From an uncultured Roseobacter sp. (GTDB lineage: Bacteria; Pseudomonadota; Alphaproteobacteria; Rhodobacterales; Rhodobacteraceae), in assembly GCF_947493125.1 (NCBI RefSeq), contig NZ_CANLQB010000006.1, positions 282,501 to 346,500 of the forward strand: a stretch of 64,000 nt of DNA, given 5' to 3'. Shown here piece by piece: positions 8,795-17,449 of the stretch; position 1 is the stretch's first letter, and each line of letters starts with the position of its first letter. Under the pieces are notes generated by a model. The model was given only the letters and a program-made list of their open reading frames with translations, was not told the DNA's origin and searched no databases. Both the position numbers and the translations under genes were made by a program.

Positions 8795-8850
8795 AGCGCC
8801 CTCGCCCCCATCGAAGGGGCTCGGGCGCTGCCCGGCGATCTCCGCCGGGC
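8795..8850. repeat. Dispersed double-hairpin repeat, copy 1
   Basis: The 43 bases 8795-8837 are identical to 32560-32602. They form hairpin A (AGCGCCC / GGGCGCT outer arms, CCCC / GGGG inner arms). Directly after, GCCCGGCG and CGCCGGGC (8830-8850) form hairpin B, whose loop differs between copies while the arms are kept. Both copies lie in gaps between convergent genes. The rest of 8755-8954 shows nothing else. Confidence 0.85.
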
Positions 8851-8954
8851 GGGCCAGCGGAGAGGGTTGCCGCGGATTATCTGGGCGTTGCGCCGGGTTG
8901 ATGGTTCGCGGCGCACCCTTCAACAGGCCTGCACCGCCGAGAGGAAAAGACCCG

Positions 8955-9815
8955 CTACTCCGCTGCGAGCGGCATCCGCTCCTGGCCGATCTGCGCGATC
9001 TCCGCGATCACGCCTTTCAAGGTCCGCTGCACATCCTCGAACTGCGCCGAGGGGCGGATCAGGGCCTCGTCCATATAGATCGCCCGGTCGATCTCGACCT
9101 GCACCGCGTGCTGGCCCCGCGTCGGACGCCCGTAGGCCTGCGCCACATAGGCCCCGGCAAAGGGCGCGTTGCGTGTGACCACAAACCCCGCCGCCGCAAA
9201 CGCCGCCTCGATCCGGTCCACCACATCGCCCGCGGCCGCCGCCCCGAACCGGTCTCCCAGCACGATCTCGGGCCGCCGCGCGCCGGTGCGCGCAATGCCT
9301 TGCACCGCCTCATGCGGCATCGAGTGACAGTCGATCAGAACCGCTTGCCCGTGATGGTGCACCGCGCGATCCAGCAGCCCCTGCAACATGTCGTGATAGG
9401 GATGCCAATATTCATCCAGCCGCCGCTTGGCCTCCAGCAGGCTGATCTTGCCGCGGTAGATCGCCCGGCCATTCGCGACCACACGGGGGATCACGCCAAG
9501 GCCCGAAGCCACCCGCGGATTGTGCCCGCGCCGCCGCACCCCTTCGATCAGCGCCGGATCCAGCTCGTCGCAGCTGCGGTTGAGATCCACGAAGGCCCGC
9601 GGCGCACCCGCCTTCAGAAACGGCGCGCCGAACTGCGGCGCACAGTCAAAGAGCTGGTCCACGAAGGCATCCTCGGACGAGCGGATCGCCAGCTCGTCCA
9701 ACACGCTGGCGCGCAGCAGCGACCACGGGTAGGCCCGTCCGCTATGGGGAGAGGCGAACACCACGCAGGACTGCGCTTTTTCCGGGTAACTGACTTCAAA
9801 CGCAGACTGTGACAT
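8955..9815 (-). CDS. N-formylglutamate amidohydrolase family protein
   Basis: A zinc hydrolase of the HutG/N-formylglutamate deformylase family, 286 residues, cytoplasmic. Recognisable motifs are FASPHSGRAYP near residue 22, FVDLNRSCDELDP near 76 and VLIDCHSMPH near 172, which supply the metal ligands and catalytic residues. No other histidine-degradation gene is nearby, so a different N-acyl substrate is possible. The start at 9815 is preferred over one eight codons upstream because GGAAGAGGT lies immediately before it. It converges with dinB across a repeat. Confidence 0.85.
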   Translation of the reverse strand: MSQSAFEVSYPEKAQSCVVFASPHSGRAYPWSLLRASVLDELAIRSSEDAFVDQLFDCAPQFGAPFLKAGAPRAFVDLNRSCDELDPALIEGVRRRGHNPRVASGLGVIPRVVANGRAIYRGKISLLEAKRRLDEYWHPYHDMLQGLLDRAVHHHGQAVLIDCHSMPHEAVQGIARTGARRPEIVLGDRFGAAAAGDVVDRIEAAFAAAGFVVTRNAPFAGAYVAQAYGRPTRGQHAVQVEIDRAIYMDEALIRPSAQFEDVQRTLKGVIAEIAQIGQERMPLAAE

Positions 9816-9963
9816 ACCTCTTCCTTCAGGGCCGACCATAGCGCAGAAAAAGTGAAAACCGAAAGCCCTTGATCTTATCTTCGAGTCCTTTTAAAGACCC
9901 GCTACCGGCGCGACCTCTCGCGCCCCATTTTATTTGGGGTCGGGGCATTCGGGTCGGCATCTT

Positions 9964-10038
9964 GGGTGATTAGCTCAGCGGTAGAGCACTTCGTTGACAT
10001 CGAAGGGGTCACTGGTTCGATCCCAGTATCGCCCACCA
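9964..10038 (+). tRNA. tRNA-Val (anticodon GAC)
   Basis: A complete cloverleaf: acceptor GGGTGAT/ATCGCCC, D-arm GCTC..GAGC, anticodon stem CTTCG/CGAAG with GAC at 9996-9998, T-arm with GGTTCGATCCC, discriminator A and an encoded CCA. No variable-arm oddity. The 148-base gap before it contains two small inverted repeats (GGCGCGA/TCGCGCC near 9908 and CCCCA/TGGGG near 9924), perhaps processing or promoter context. Confidence 0.98.
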
Positions 10039-10122
10039 CGCCTTTCACCGGTCCGGCCCGCCCGGACTGCCCGCAACCCCCGGCGCTGGCCCGCGCGCCG
10101 ACCGAGACAAAAGGAGAGGACC

Positions 10123-10248
10123 ATGAAGGTTCGCAATTCGCTCCGCTCGCTCAAGAATCGGCACCGCGATTGCCGTGTTGTGCGTCGCAAAGGCCGCGTC
10201 TACGTGATCAACAAGACACAGCGCCGGTTCAAAGCCCGCCAAGGCTGA
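10123..10248 (+). CDS. rpmJ: 50S ribosomal protein L36 (zinc-free type)
   Basis: A 41-residue basic protein, [18 protein letters not shown] onward, with [23 protein letters not shown]. It matches the L36 form that lacks the CxxC/C/H zinc ligands: only one Cys is present. It is thus the zinc-independent type, like Escherichia coli YkgO. AAAGGAGAGGA precedes the ATG. It lies alone between tRNA-Val and a terminator, as is usual in alphaproteobacteria. Confidence 0.97.
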   Translation: MKVRNSLRSLKNRHRDCRVVRRKGRVYVINKTQRRFKARQG

Positions 10249-10271
10249 GCACCGCACACGCCAAATCGTTG

Positions 10272-10299
10272 AAAACCGCTCCTTTCGGGGCGGTTTTTT
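10272..10299 (+). terminator. rpmJ terminator
   Basis: AAAACCGC (10272-10279) pairs with GCGGTTTT (10290-10297), with TCC/GGG closing the loop, and a run of six T. Strong intrinsic terminator 24 bases after the rpmJ stop. Confidence 0.92.
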
Positions 10300-10454
10300 G
10301 ATTTGGAACAGGCCACCAGACCGCCCGTTGCAGCGCCCGGCGCGTTGACAAATGCGTGAGCAAAGCGATTCGACCCCGGTTCTGCTGTAAAGTCGGTGGA
10401 AACTATCATGCGTTATGATGCGTTGTGTGCAGAGTAATCGAGGACCAGAGACTC

Positions 10455-11123
10455 ATGTTAACGAGACGACATTTCATTCAAACGACCACCGCGCTGTTTT
10501 CCGCAGCGATTCCCGCGTCGCTGATCGCAACGCCCGCCGATGCCGCCCGCAGCAACTGGGCCAGTTGGGACGCGCGTGTAACACCCGCAAACTACGACCC
10601 GGCGACAACGAATCCCTGGGGGCTGCATCCGCGCTTTCTGCCCACCCGTGTGGAGGCGAACGCCAGCCTGCGCCCGGGCGACATCCACGTGGATGCGGTG
10701 GCGCGCTATCTCTACCATGTCGAAGACGACGGGACGGCGATGCGCTACGGCGTGGCGATTGCCCGCGGCAACCTCTACGAGCCGGGCGTCTACACCATCC
10801 GCCGCAAGGCGAAATGGCCGAAATGGACGCCGACCGCCGCGATGATCAAGCGCGAACCGCATCTCTACGAGGAATTCGCCGACGGTGTACCGGGCGGGCC
10901 GACCAATCCGTTGGGCTCACGCGCGCTGTACCTCTTCGAGGGCAACCGCGACACCTATCTGCGCATTCACGGCACACCCTATCCCCGCTCGATCGGGGGG
11001 CGCGCCAGCTCCGGCTGTGTGCGCATGGTCATGGCCCATATCAACGGGCTCTATGACAACGTGTCGACCGGCGTGACCGCGCATCTCTACCCAGCCGAGC
11101 GCTTCGTCACGGCGCGCAGCTGA
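10455..11123 (+). CDS. L,D-transpeptidase (YkuD/ErfK family), Tat-exported
   Basis: A periplasmic enzyme of the YkuD fold that cross-links peptidoglycan or attaches proteins to it. 222 residues. The N-terminus MLTRRHFIQTTTALFSAAIP is a twin-arginine signal ending near ATPADA. The catalytic motif is LRIHGTPYPRSIGG then ASSGCVRM, giving the His and the nucleophilic Cys. The protein is single-domain with no LysM or PG-binding module. An ATG at 10455 is preferred to an alternative start ten codons upstream because the signal peptide begins there. Confidence 0.92.
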   Translation: MLTRRHFIQTTTALFSAAIPASLIATPADAARSNWASWDARVTPANYDPATTNPWGLHPRFLPTRVEANASLRPGDIHVDAVARYLYHVEDDGTAMRYGVAIARGNLYEPGVYTIRRKAKWPKWTPTAAMIKREPHLYEEFADGVPGGPTNPLGSRALYLFEGNRDTYLRIHGTPYPRSIGGRASSGCVRMVMAHINGLYDNVSTGVTAHLYPAERFVTARS

Positions 11124-11142
11124 GGTCTGACGAGATCCGGGC

Positions 11143-11415
11143 TCAGGTGGCGCTTGCCTCCGGAGCCCGGGTACAGATCGGGCTGCCCGCCGTATTGCGC
11201 AGCGGCAGCAGCGTGGTCTCCACCGGCCCCACATGCCGGTACCAATAGCACCCATCCTGGGGCAGGATCCGCACCGAGCTCAGGTCCTGGTTCGGCGCTG
11301 CCATGGCAACCACCTCTTCCGGCAGATTGCGGATCGGCGCTCCCGTGGTCGCCGTTTCGGCGCAGGCGCCCAGCAGCGCGGTCAGTGCAAGTGGCCAAAT
11401 AATCTGAGTTTTCAT
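11143..11415 (-). CDS. Small lipoprotein, unknown function
   Basis: A 90-residue predicted lipoprotein. Start at MKTQIIWPLALTALLGAC, a short hydrophobic signal ending in the lipobox LLGAC with Cys18 as the lipidation site. The mature part contains VRILPQDGCYWYRHVGPVETTLLPL and two further Cys. It is a compact sequence I cannot assign to a named family. It converges on the L,D-transpeptidase gene, 20 bases apart. Alternative starts at 11427 or upstream would only lengthen the signal peptide. Confidence 0.7.
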   Translation of the reverse strand: MKTQIIWPLALTALLGACAETATTGAPIRNLPEEVVAMAAPNQDLSSVRILPQDGCYWYRHVGPVETTLLPLRNTAGSPICTRAPEASAT

Positions 11416-11487
11416 CTTTGCATCCATCACGAGATTGTTGATTGCTGTCCCACGCGCCGGCGGGCTGTCAACGATCAATCTACGCAT

Positions 11488-12502
11488 TCGGAATGTGAAA
11501 GAGGTTAATGGCGGCTGTTTTGCAACGGGTCTTGCGCCGCATCCGCCTGCGCGAAGTGATCACCGCGCCCGATGGCCTGACGGTCCGCGCACCGGCGCTG
11601 CCATCAACTGCACAAGGCAGGAGACCGCCCGCCTTGTGCAGCCTCCGGGATCATTGGACATCAGCCCCGTAGGCCCCACCGCCCCGTCCTTTCGGCGCAA
11701 TCGCCCGACGCCCGCGTGTCCTGCCCCGGCAGGATGGGGTCCGCGACGCCGCCGCCTGACATGCTGATGCCACGCCAGCCGGTCGCAACACGGCGACAAA
11801 CGCGCCATCACCTGCAGGCCCTTTCCGCACCAGAGGCGCCAAAACGAGCACCACCCCGCGCACCAAATGGCCTCCGACAGAGCGAATTTGACTAAAATTG
11901 TTCAGAACTCCTCTCAGGGCGCCCCCTAGACACGGCCGCGCACCGCGGAAGCGTGCAGCCCCCGTCACCCAACACCAGAACCCCACGCAGACCCCGCCAG
12001 AACACAAGGCCGCCGTCACCGGTGATCTGCATGGCAAAGCCATCGCGCCACCCAACCCGAGCGCCGCGCCTGGCCGGTCTCAGGGGTCGCCTGCTCCTCA
12101 ATGCCTTCGCGGGCCATTGATCCCGAACGCCCACGCGATGCACCACAGCCGGTGATCCCGCCCCGCAACGCCCCCCAACTCAACCCCACGCACAGGCACC
12201 CTGCACCGGATGCCCCTTCTCTCGCACCGCATGTCCCGGCGGCCACGCAAACCACCGCAAGACGCGAATCTGGACGGGAGCCCGTCTCATCCCGCCCCGA
12301 CCCGATCGCACCAAGACCCGGTCGCATGCCGGAACCGGATCCGTAACCCATTCCAAAACATCAATATTTCCTCTCCTATATCACAGCGGATCATCTCCGC
12401 TTACACCCTCTGCGAGAAATCAATTGTCTGACATTTGATTCTGTGCCAGCTTTTTCCCGGGGGGCGCTTCCATCCAGATGCGCTCGACAGGGAGGAAAAC
12501 AG
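11488..12502. other. About 1 kb without a convincing gene; strong C-over-G skew
   Basis: No open frame here looks like a conserved protein: those present are Pro/Arg-rich and probably reflect base skew. The plus strand is conspicuously C-rich and G-poor, most clearly at 12100-12350. One short frame, 11508-11672 (54 codons, MAAVLQRVLRRIRLREVI at the start, AAAGAGGT upstream), is the only candidate small protein and is weak. An inverted repeat AGCGGA-TCATC-TCCGCT (12385-12401) lies about 100 bases before the methanethiol oxidase start and may be an operator. Confidence 0.5.
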
Positions 12503-13903
12503 ATGAATCTTAGACCAGATCCGACATTTTATCCGACACCGCAAATGGCCATGCAGGCCCCGGTGGAGACACTCGCCTTCACGCTGATGCTCAGCCCCGA
12601 CGGCGCGCAACCCGATGGCCTCGCGGTGGTCGATGTGGACCCGAAGTCCGACACCTACGGCCAGATCGTGCACAGCCTCTTCATGCCGAACACGGGCGAC
12701 GAGTTTCACCACTTCGGCTGGAACGCCTGCTCCTCGGCGCTGAGCCCGCTCACCGGCCACGCGTTCCTCGAACGGCGCTATCTGATCATCCCCGGCATCC
12801 GCTCCAGCCGCATTTACGTGATCGACGTCAAGGAACCGCTGAAGGCGAAAATCCACAAGATCATCGAGCCCGAAGAGCTGATGACGAAAACGGGCTATTC
12901 CCGCCCGCACACGATCCATTGTGGCCCCGAAGGCATCTATGTCTCGACGCTGGGCGGTGGGGGCGAGGATGGCACCGACGGCCCTCCCGGCATCTTCATC
13001 ATGGATTGCGAAACCTTCGAGATCCTCGGCCGCTACGAGATGGACCGGGGCGCGCAGGACAAGCACTATGACTTCTGGTGGAATCTGCCGCGCGACTACA
13101 TGGTCAGTTCCGAATGGGGCCTGCCGCCGCAGTTTGAGAACGGCATCGTGCCCGAGGATCTGCTGAGCAACAAATACGGCCATTCGATCCACTTCTGGGA
13201 CCTGCGCGCGCGCAAGAACATCCAGACCATCGACCTGGGCGAGAACCACCAGATGGCACTGGAGATCCGCCCCGCCCATGACCCCGCCAAGGAATACGGC
13301 TTCTGCGGCGTCGTGGTCGACACCACCAACCTGCAAGGCGCGATCTTCACGTGGTGGCGCAAAAAGGATGGCACATTCGAGGCGAAAAAGACCATCACGA
13401 TCGACCCGGTGCCCGCCTCCGCCGACGACCTGCCGGACCTTCTGAAGGGCTTCGAGGCCGTGCCGCCGCTGGTCACCGACATCGACCTCAGCCTCGATGA
13501 CAAATACCTTTACGTCGCCTGCTGGGGCCTGGGCGAGATGCACCAATATGACGTCTCCGACCCGATGAACCCCGTGCTTGCGGGCAAGGTCGAGATTGGC
13601 GGCATCGTGAAGAAGACACCGCACCCCAACGGCAAGACCTTCGGTTACGGCCCGCAAATGGTCGAGATCAGCCGCGACGGCAAGCGCGTCTACTGGACCA
13701 ATTCGCTCTACTCCACCTGGGACGATCAGTTCTATCCGGGTGACCGGGGTGCCGCGATGGTCTGCGCCGATGTGGGTGAAAACGGCGGGCTGACCCTCAA
13801 TGAGAACTTCTGGGTCGAGTTCCCCGAGGGCTACCGCAGCCACCAGATTAGGCTTGAGGGCGGCGACTGCTCAACCGACAGTTTCTGCTATCCTTCCGTC
13901 TAG
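12503..13903 (+). CDS. mtoX: Methanethiol oxidase / selenium-binding protein SBP56 family
   Basis: A 466-residue SBP56-family protein. Bacterial members oxidise methanethiol to formaldehyde, sulfide and hydrogen peroxide and need copper; human SELENBP1 does the same. Family markers are DPTFYPTPQMAMQAP at the start, HHFGWNACSSALSP (first Cys of the human CSSC motif kept), RPHTIHCGPEGIYVSTLG, WNLPRDYMVSSEWG and the C-terminal YRSHQIRLEGGDCSTD. No signal peptide is visible, whereas some characterised bacterial MtoX are periplasmic. GGGAGGAAAACAG precedes the ATG. The next gene, 13 bases on, encodes a transporter-like membrane protein. Methanethiol arises from DMSP demethylation, typical of roseobacters. 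Confidence 0.9.
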   Translation: MNLRPDPTFYPTPQMAMQAPVETLAFTLMLSPDGAQPDGLAVVDVDPKSDTYGQIVHSLFMPNTGDEFHHFGWNACSSALSPLTGHAFLERRYLIIPGIRSSRIYVIDVKEPLKAKIHKIIEPEELMTKTGYSRPHTIHCGPEGIYVSTLGGGGEDGTDGPPGIFIMDCETFEILGRYEMDRGAQDKHYDFWWNLPRDYMVSSEWGLPPQFENGIVPEDLLSNKYGHSIHFWDLRARKNIQTIDLGENHQMALEIRPAHDPAKEYGFCGVVVDTTNLQGAIFTWWRKKDGTFEAKKTITIDPVPASADDLPDLLKGFEAVPPLVTDIDLSLDDKYLYVACWGLGEMHQYDVSDPMNPVLAGKVEIGGIVKKTPHPNGKTFGYGPQMVEISRDGKRVYWTNSLYSTWDDQFYPGDRGAAMVCADVGENGGLTLNENFWVEFPEGYRSHQIRLEGGDCSTDSFCYPSV

Positions 13904-13916
13904 CTGAATGGAGAGC

Positions 13917-14567
13917 ATGAACACGGCGGCGTCCCTCTGGTCCGCCGTCGTGGTCTCAGGGCTTTATCACGGGGTCAACCCGGGCATGGGTTGGCCGCTG
14001 GCGGTGTCGGCGGCCCTCATGGCGCGCAACACCGGCAACCTCTACAGCGCCCTCGCCGCCCTCGCGGCGGGGCACCTGCTGGCCATGGCCGCTATCCTTT
14101 TTCCCTTCTCCGCGCTCCTGGTGCTGGTCGAGTGGCAGGTACAGATCCAGACAGGGGCCGCCCTGCTGGTCATCGCGCTCGGGATCTACCTTCTCATCAA
14201 CCGCCGCCACCCGCGCTTTCTGGCCCGCGTGCCGCCGTCACGACTCGCACTCTGGTCCTTCCTCGCCGCCATGGCCCATGGTGCCGGGTTGATGCTGGTG
14301 CCGATCTACCTCGGGATCTGCGGCACACTTGAAACCGACGCCGGCCACGCCGCCGCTTACAGCCTGATGTGGAACAACGCGACCACCGCCCTCGCCGTCG
14401 CACTCGCCCACACCGGGGCGATGGTGCTCGCGGGCGGCACCATTGCGGTCGGCGTCTACCACTGGCTCGGCCTCAAGTTCCTGCAGAAGAGCTGGTTCGA
14501 TCTCGATCTGATTTGGGCGCTCAGCCTGATCATCGTGGGCCTATTGGCACTCCTCACCGCACATTGA
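13917..14567 (+). CDS. UreH/RcnA-like membrane protein next to mtoX
   Basis: A 216-residue polytopic protein with about six membrane helices. Near the N-terminus is SGLYHGVNPGMGWPLAV, reminiscent of the HGxNPGH-like signatures of nickel/cobalt and UreH-type transporters, and later AHGAGLMLVPIYLG has a second His in a helix. The second ATG (13917) is chosen since GGAGAG lies five bases before it; an ATG nine bases upstream is possible. The 13-base spacing puts it in one transcript with mtoX. Bacterial MtoX is copper dependent, so a metal-supply role is a reasonable inference but unproven. Confidence 0.65.
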   Translation: MNTAASLWSAVVVSGLYHGVNPGMGWPLAVSAALMARNTGNLYSALAALAAGHLLAMAAILFPFSALLVLVEWQVQIQTGAALLVIALGIYLLINRRHPRFLARVPPSRLALWSFLAAMAHGAGLMLVPIYLGICGTLETDAGHAAAYSLMWNNATTALAVALAHTGAMVLAGGTIAVGVYHWLGLKFLQKSWFDLDLIWALSLIIVGLLALLTAH

Positions 14568-14643
14568 TCCCGCAGACCTTGCCCTTGCTCTGGGGACCAT
14601 CCACGATAGGTGGAGGTAAGATGTAACAAGGGGAAGGCCCGCC

Positions 14644-15513
14644 ATGAGCACCACCGAATACGAGCCGCCAAACGTCTGGACATGGGACGAGGAGAGCGGC
14701 GGCACCTGGGCCAGCACCAACCGCCCCATCGCTGGCGCCACGCACGACAAGGACCTGCCCGTGGGCAAGCACCCGCTGCAGCTCTATTCGCTGGCCACGC
14801 CCAACGGCCAGAAGGTCACGATCATGCTCGAAGAGCTGCTCGCCTTGGGCCATACTGGGGCGGAATACGACGCCTGGCTCATCCGCATCGGCGACGGCGA
14901 TCAATTCGGCAGCGGCTTTGTCGAGATCAACCCGAACTCCAAGATCCCCGCGATGTTTGACCGCGACACGGGCCTGCGCGTTTTCGAGAGCGCCTCGATC
15001 CTGATGTATCTGGCCGAGAAATTCGACAGCGCCTTCCTGCCCACCGAGCTGAAGGCGCGCACGGAATGCCTCAACTGGCTGTTCTGGCTGCAGGGCTCCG
15101 CACCCTATCTTGGCGGCGGCTTCGGCCATTTCTACGCCTATGCGCCCTTCAAGCAGGAATACCCGATCAACCGCTTCGCGATGGAAACGAAGCGCCAGCT
15201 CGACGTGCTCGACCGGCATCTTGCCGATCACGAATACCTTGCGGGCGCGGACTATACGATTGCCGATATGGTCACCTGGCCCTGGTACGGGCGCACCGTG
15301 CGGGGCGAAAGCTATGACGCGGGCGAGTTTCTCTCAGTGCATGAGTATCACAATGTCATCCGCTGGGAGAAGCAGATCGGCGCGCGCGAGGCGGTGCAAC
15401 GCGGTGTAATGGTGAACCGGACCAGCGGCCCGCCGGAAGGCCAGTTGCACGAGCGCCACGACGCCAGCGATTTTGACACCAAGACCCAAGACAAGATCGG
15501 CGAGGACGCCTGA
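14644..15513 (+). CDS. yghU: YghU-type glutathione S-transferase / disulfide-bond oxidoreductase
   Basis: 289 residues, the length of the Nu-class YghU group. An N-terminal extension (PPNVWTWDEESGGTWASTNRPIAGATHDKDLPV, spanning residues 9-41) precedes the thioredoxin-like domain, whose TPNGQKVTIMLEE holds the glutathione-activating Thr/Asn pair. NPNSKIPAMFDRDTG and FESASILMYLAEK are the GSH-binding region. The C-terminal helical domain includes YTIADMVTWPW. These enzymes bind two glutathiones and act as disulfide reductases or peroxidases. AAGGGGAAGG precedes the ATG. It may be unlinked to mtoX, since 76 bases and a TCCAC/GTGGA hairpin separate them. Confidence 0.9.
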   Translation: MSTTEYEPPNVWTWDEESGGTWASTNRPIAGATHDKDLPVGKHPLQLYSLATPNGQKVTIMLEELLALGHTGAEYDAWLIRIGDGDQFGSGFVEINPNSKIPAMFDRDTGLRVFESASILMYLAEKFDSAFLPTELKARTECLNWLFWLQGSAPYLGGGFGHFYAYAPFKQEYPINRFAMETKRQLDVLDRHLADHEYLAGADYTIADMVTWPWYGRTVRGESYDAGEFLSVHEYHNVIRWEKQIGAREAVQRGVMVNRTSGPPEGQLHERHDASDFDTKTQDKIGEDA

Positions 15514-15544
15514 TCAACCTCGGCACGCCCCGCTCAGATGTCCC

Positions 15545-15604
15545 GCCCGGCCGATAGGCCGGGCTTCGGTCGTCATTGTCGCGCCATTGGTCCGAGCGAC
15601 AATG
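15545..15604. repeat. Two inverted repeats downstream of the glutathione transferase
   Basis: GCCCGGCC-GATA-GGCCGGGC (15545-15564) is a strong hairpin with only a TTCGGT tail, a possible terminator. CATTGTCGC (15574-15582) and GCGACAATG (15596-15604) form a second perfect 9-bp inverted repeat with a 13-base spacer. The remaining 15605-15752 shows nothing recognisable. Confidence 0.55.
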
Positions 15605-15752
15605 CCGACACCTCCCCCCGGAGGGCGATTTTGCAACCTCGGACGCAGTAATACGTCAGGTCTTCTGGTGATGACGCGTGCAGCCCATCAGGTACAGACG
15701 CCCTCCAAGCCGGGCGCTGCCCTCAGCACGTAGCGGCGGCCCAAGGCCCGCC

Positions 15753-17429
15753 CTACCTGTGGCGGTGCCGTCCCACCTGACGACAGATCAGGATCACGGG
15801 CATGAGACCAATCGCCACGATCACCAGGCTCGGCACCGCAGCGCCCTCCAACCGCTCGTCACTCGCCAGCCGATAGGCCTGGACCGCCAGCGTGTCGTAG
15901 TTGAACGGTCGCATGATCAGCGTCGCGGGCAGTTCCTTCATCACGTCCACAAAGACAATGAGCAGCGCGGTCAGCAGGCTCGGCGCCAAGATCGGCAGAT
16001 GCACCCGCCGCAGCGTCCCCGTCGGTGTCTGACCAAGCGACCGCGCCGCCGCATCCATGTTGGACGGCACCAGCGCCTGCCCGCCCTCATAAGCCCCAAG
16101 TGCGGCCGCCAGAAACCGCACCATGTAGGCCGCCACCAACAACCAGATCGACCCGGTGATCAGCAGCCCCGTCGAGATATCGAACCGCGCCCGCATGAAC
16201 GCATCGAGCGCATTGTCAAAGGCCGCAAAGGGCACCAGCAGACCCACGGCGATCACACCCCCCGGCACCGCATAGCCCAACCGCGCCACATAGCCGGCCC
16301 CATGCGACAGCCGCCCCGGGCTCAGCCGCTGAAAGAACCCCACCACGATCGCTGCGCCCACGGTACAGACCGCCGCCACCGAGGCCAGCGTCAGCGAATT
16401 CTGGATGAACCCCAGATAGCGCGGGCTCAGCAGGTTCTGCTCCGAGCCGAGCCCCATGGAGAAGAGGATCACCACCGGCAGCACCGCGCCCAGCAGCACC
16501 GGAATACCGCAAAGCACCGCCGCAAAGACTGCCTGCATCCCCTGCAGATCCGCAGGCTCCATCCGCTGCTGCCGTCGCGACGCATCATGATACTTGGCCC
16601 CGCCCCGCTGTGCCCGCTCCAGAAACGCCAGAAGCAGCGCAAAGCTCAGCAGACACAGGGCAAGCTGCGCCGCGCCCGCGCGATCCGCGAGGGAAAACCA
16701 GCTGGTGTAAATCCCGGTCGCAAAGGTCTGCACCCCAAAATAGGCCACCGTGCCGAAATCCGCGATGGTCTCCATCACCGCCAGCAACACGCCGCCCGCA
16801 ATCGCCGGGCGCGCCAGCGGCAGGCTGATCTTGAAAAACGCCGACCAGGCACTCGCCCCCAGGGCGCGGGCCGCCAGAAACGTCGTCGCACTCTGCTGCA
16901 GGAAGGCCGCCCGCGCGAGCAGATAAACGTAAGGGTAAAGCACGAGGATCAGCATCGCCGCCGCCCCACCGGTCGACCGCACATCCGGGAACCAGTAGTC
17001 CCGCGGCCCCCAGCCCGTCAGATCGCGCAGCACCGTCTGCACGATGCCCGGATGATCCAGCACATGGGTGTAGGCATAGGCCAGCACATAGGCCGGAAAG
17101 GCCAGCGGCAGCACCAGCGCAATCTCGAAAAGCCGTACGCCGGGAAACCGCGTCATGGTGACCAGCCAGGCCGCGCCCACGCCCAGCGCAAAGGTCCCCG
17201 CCGAGACCAGCACCACCAGCCACAGCGTCGTGGCGGTATAGCGCCAGAGCACCGTCTCCATCAGGTGGCTGATCGTCTCCGTCCCGCCGCTCAGTGCTGC
17301 AATCGCCACCGCCACCATCGGCAGCGCACAGAGTGTGGCGAAGACAAGCGCCGCACCGGCCAGAAGGCGCAACCCCTCTGCCCGTCGGCGGCGCGGAGCC
17401 GGGGAGGAGAGAGAGGGCACGTCAGACAT
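15753..17429 (-). CDS. Iron(III)-type ABC transporter permease (FbpB/AfuB-like)
   Basis: A 558-residue inner-membrane protein with about twelve helices: two fused BPD-permease halves, each with an EAA-type loop (ALGASAWSAFFKISLPLARPAI in the first, SLGQTPTGTLRRVHLPIL in the second). This duplicated layout is typical of FbpB/AfuB/ThiP permeases for ferric iron, thiamine or similar. No substrate-binding protein or ATPase of this type is nearby, so partners are elsewhere. The start is the ATG at 17429 (AAAAAGGG upstream); a TTG six codons earlier is unlikely. It follows the hydrolase gene after 20 bases and may be the last cistron of the uptake cluster. Confidence 0.88.
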   Translation of the reverse strand: MSDVPSLSSPAPRRRRAEGLRLLAGAALVFATLCALPMVAVAIAALSGGTETISHLMETVLWRYTATTLWLVVLVSAGTFALGVGAAWLVTMTRFPGVRLFEIALVLPLAFPAYVLAYAYTHVLDHPGIVQTVLRDLTGWGPRDYWFPDVRSTGGAAAMLILVLYPYVYLLARAAFLQQSATTFLAARALGASAWSAFFKISLPLARPAIAGGVLLAVMETIADFGTVAYFGVQTFATGIYTSWFSLADRAGAAQLALCLLSFALLLAFLERAQRGGAKYHDASRRQQRMEPADLQGMQAVFAAVLCGIPVLLGAVLPVVILFSMGLGSEQNLLSPRYLGFIQNSLTLASVAAVCTVGAAIVVGFFQRLSPGRLSHGAGYVARLGYAVPGGVIAVGLLVPFAAFDNALDAFMRARFDISTGLLITGSIWLLVAAYMVRFLAAALGAYEGGQALVPSNMDAAARSLGQTPTGTLRRVHLPILAPSLLTALLIVFVDVMKELPATLIMRPFNYDTLAVQAYRLASDERLEGAAVPSLVIVAIGLMPVILICRQVGRHRHR

Positions 17430-17449
17430 GAGGCCCTTTTTCGACAAAT

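Noticed and set aside
8795-8850. Insertion sequence or MITE for the 43-base repeat
   Set aside because: No target-site duplication or transposase is visible, and the unit is only two hairpins, so I call it a dispersed repeat.
11898-12346. Pro/Arg-rich open frames in the gene-poor kilobase
   Set aside because: No ribosome site, no recognisable domain, and composition explained by C-rich sequence.
17335-17447. TTG six codons upstream as the FbpB-like start
   Set aside because: The ATG at 17429 has a better ribosome site and gives a normal N-terminus.
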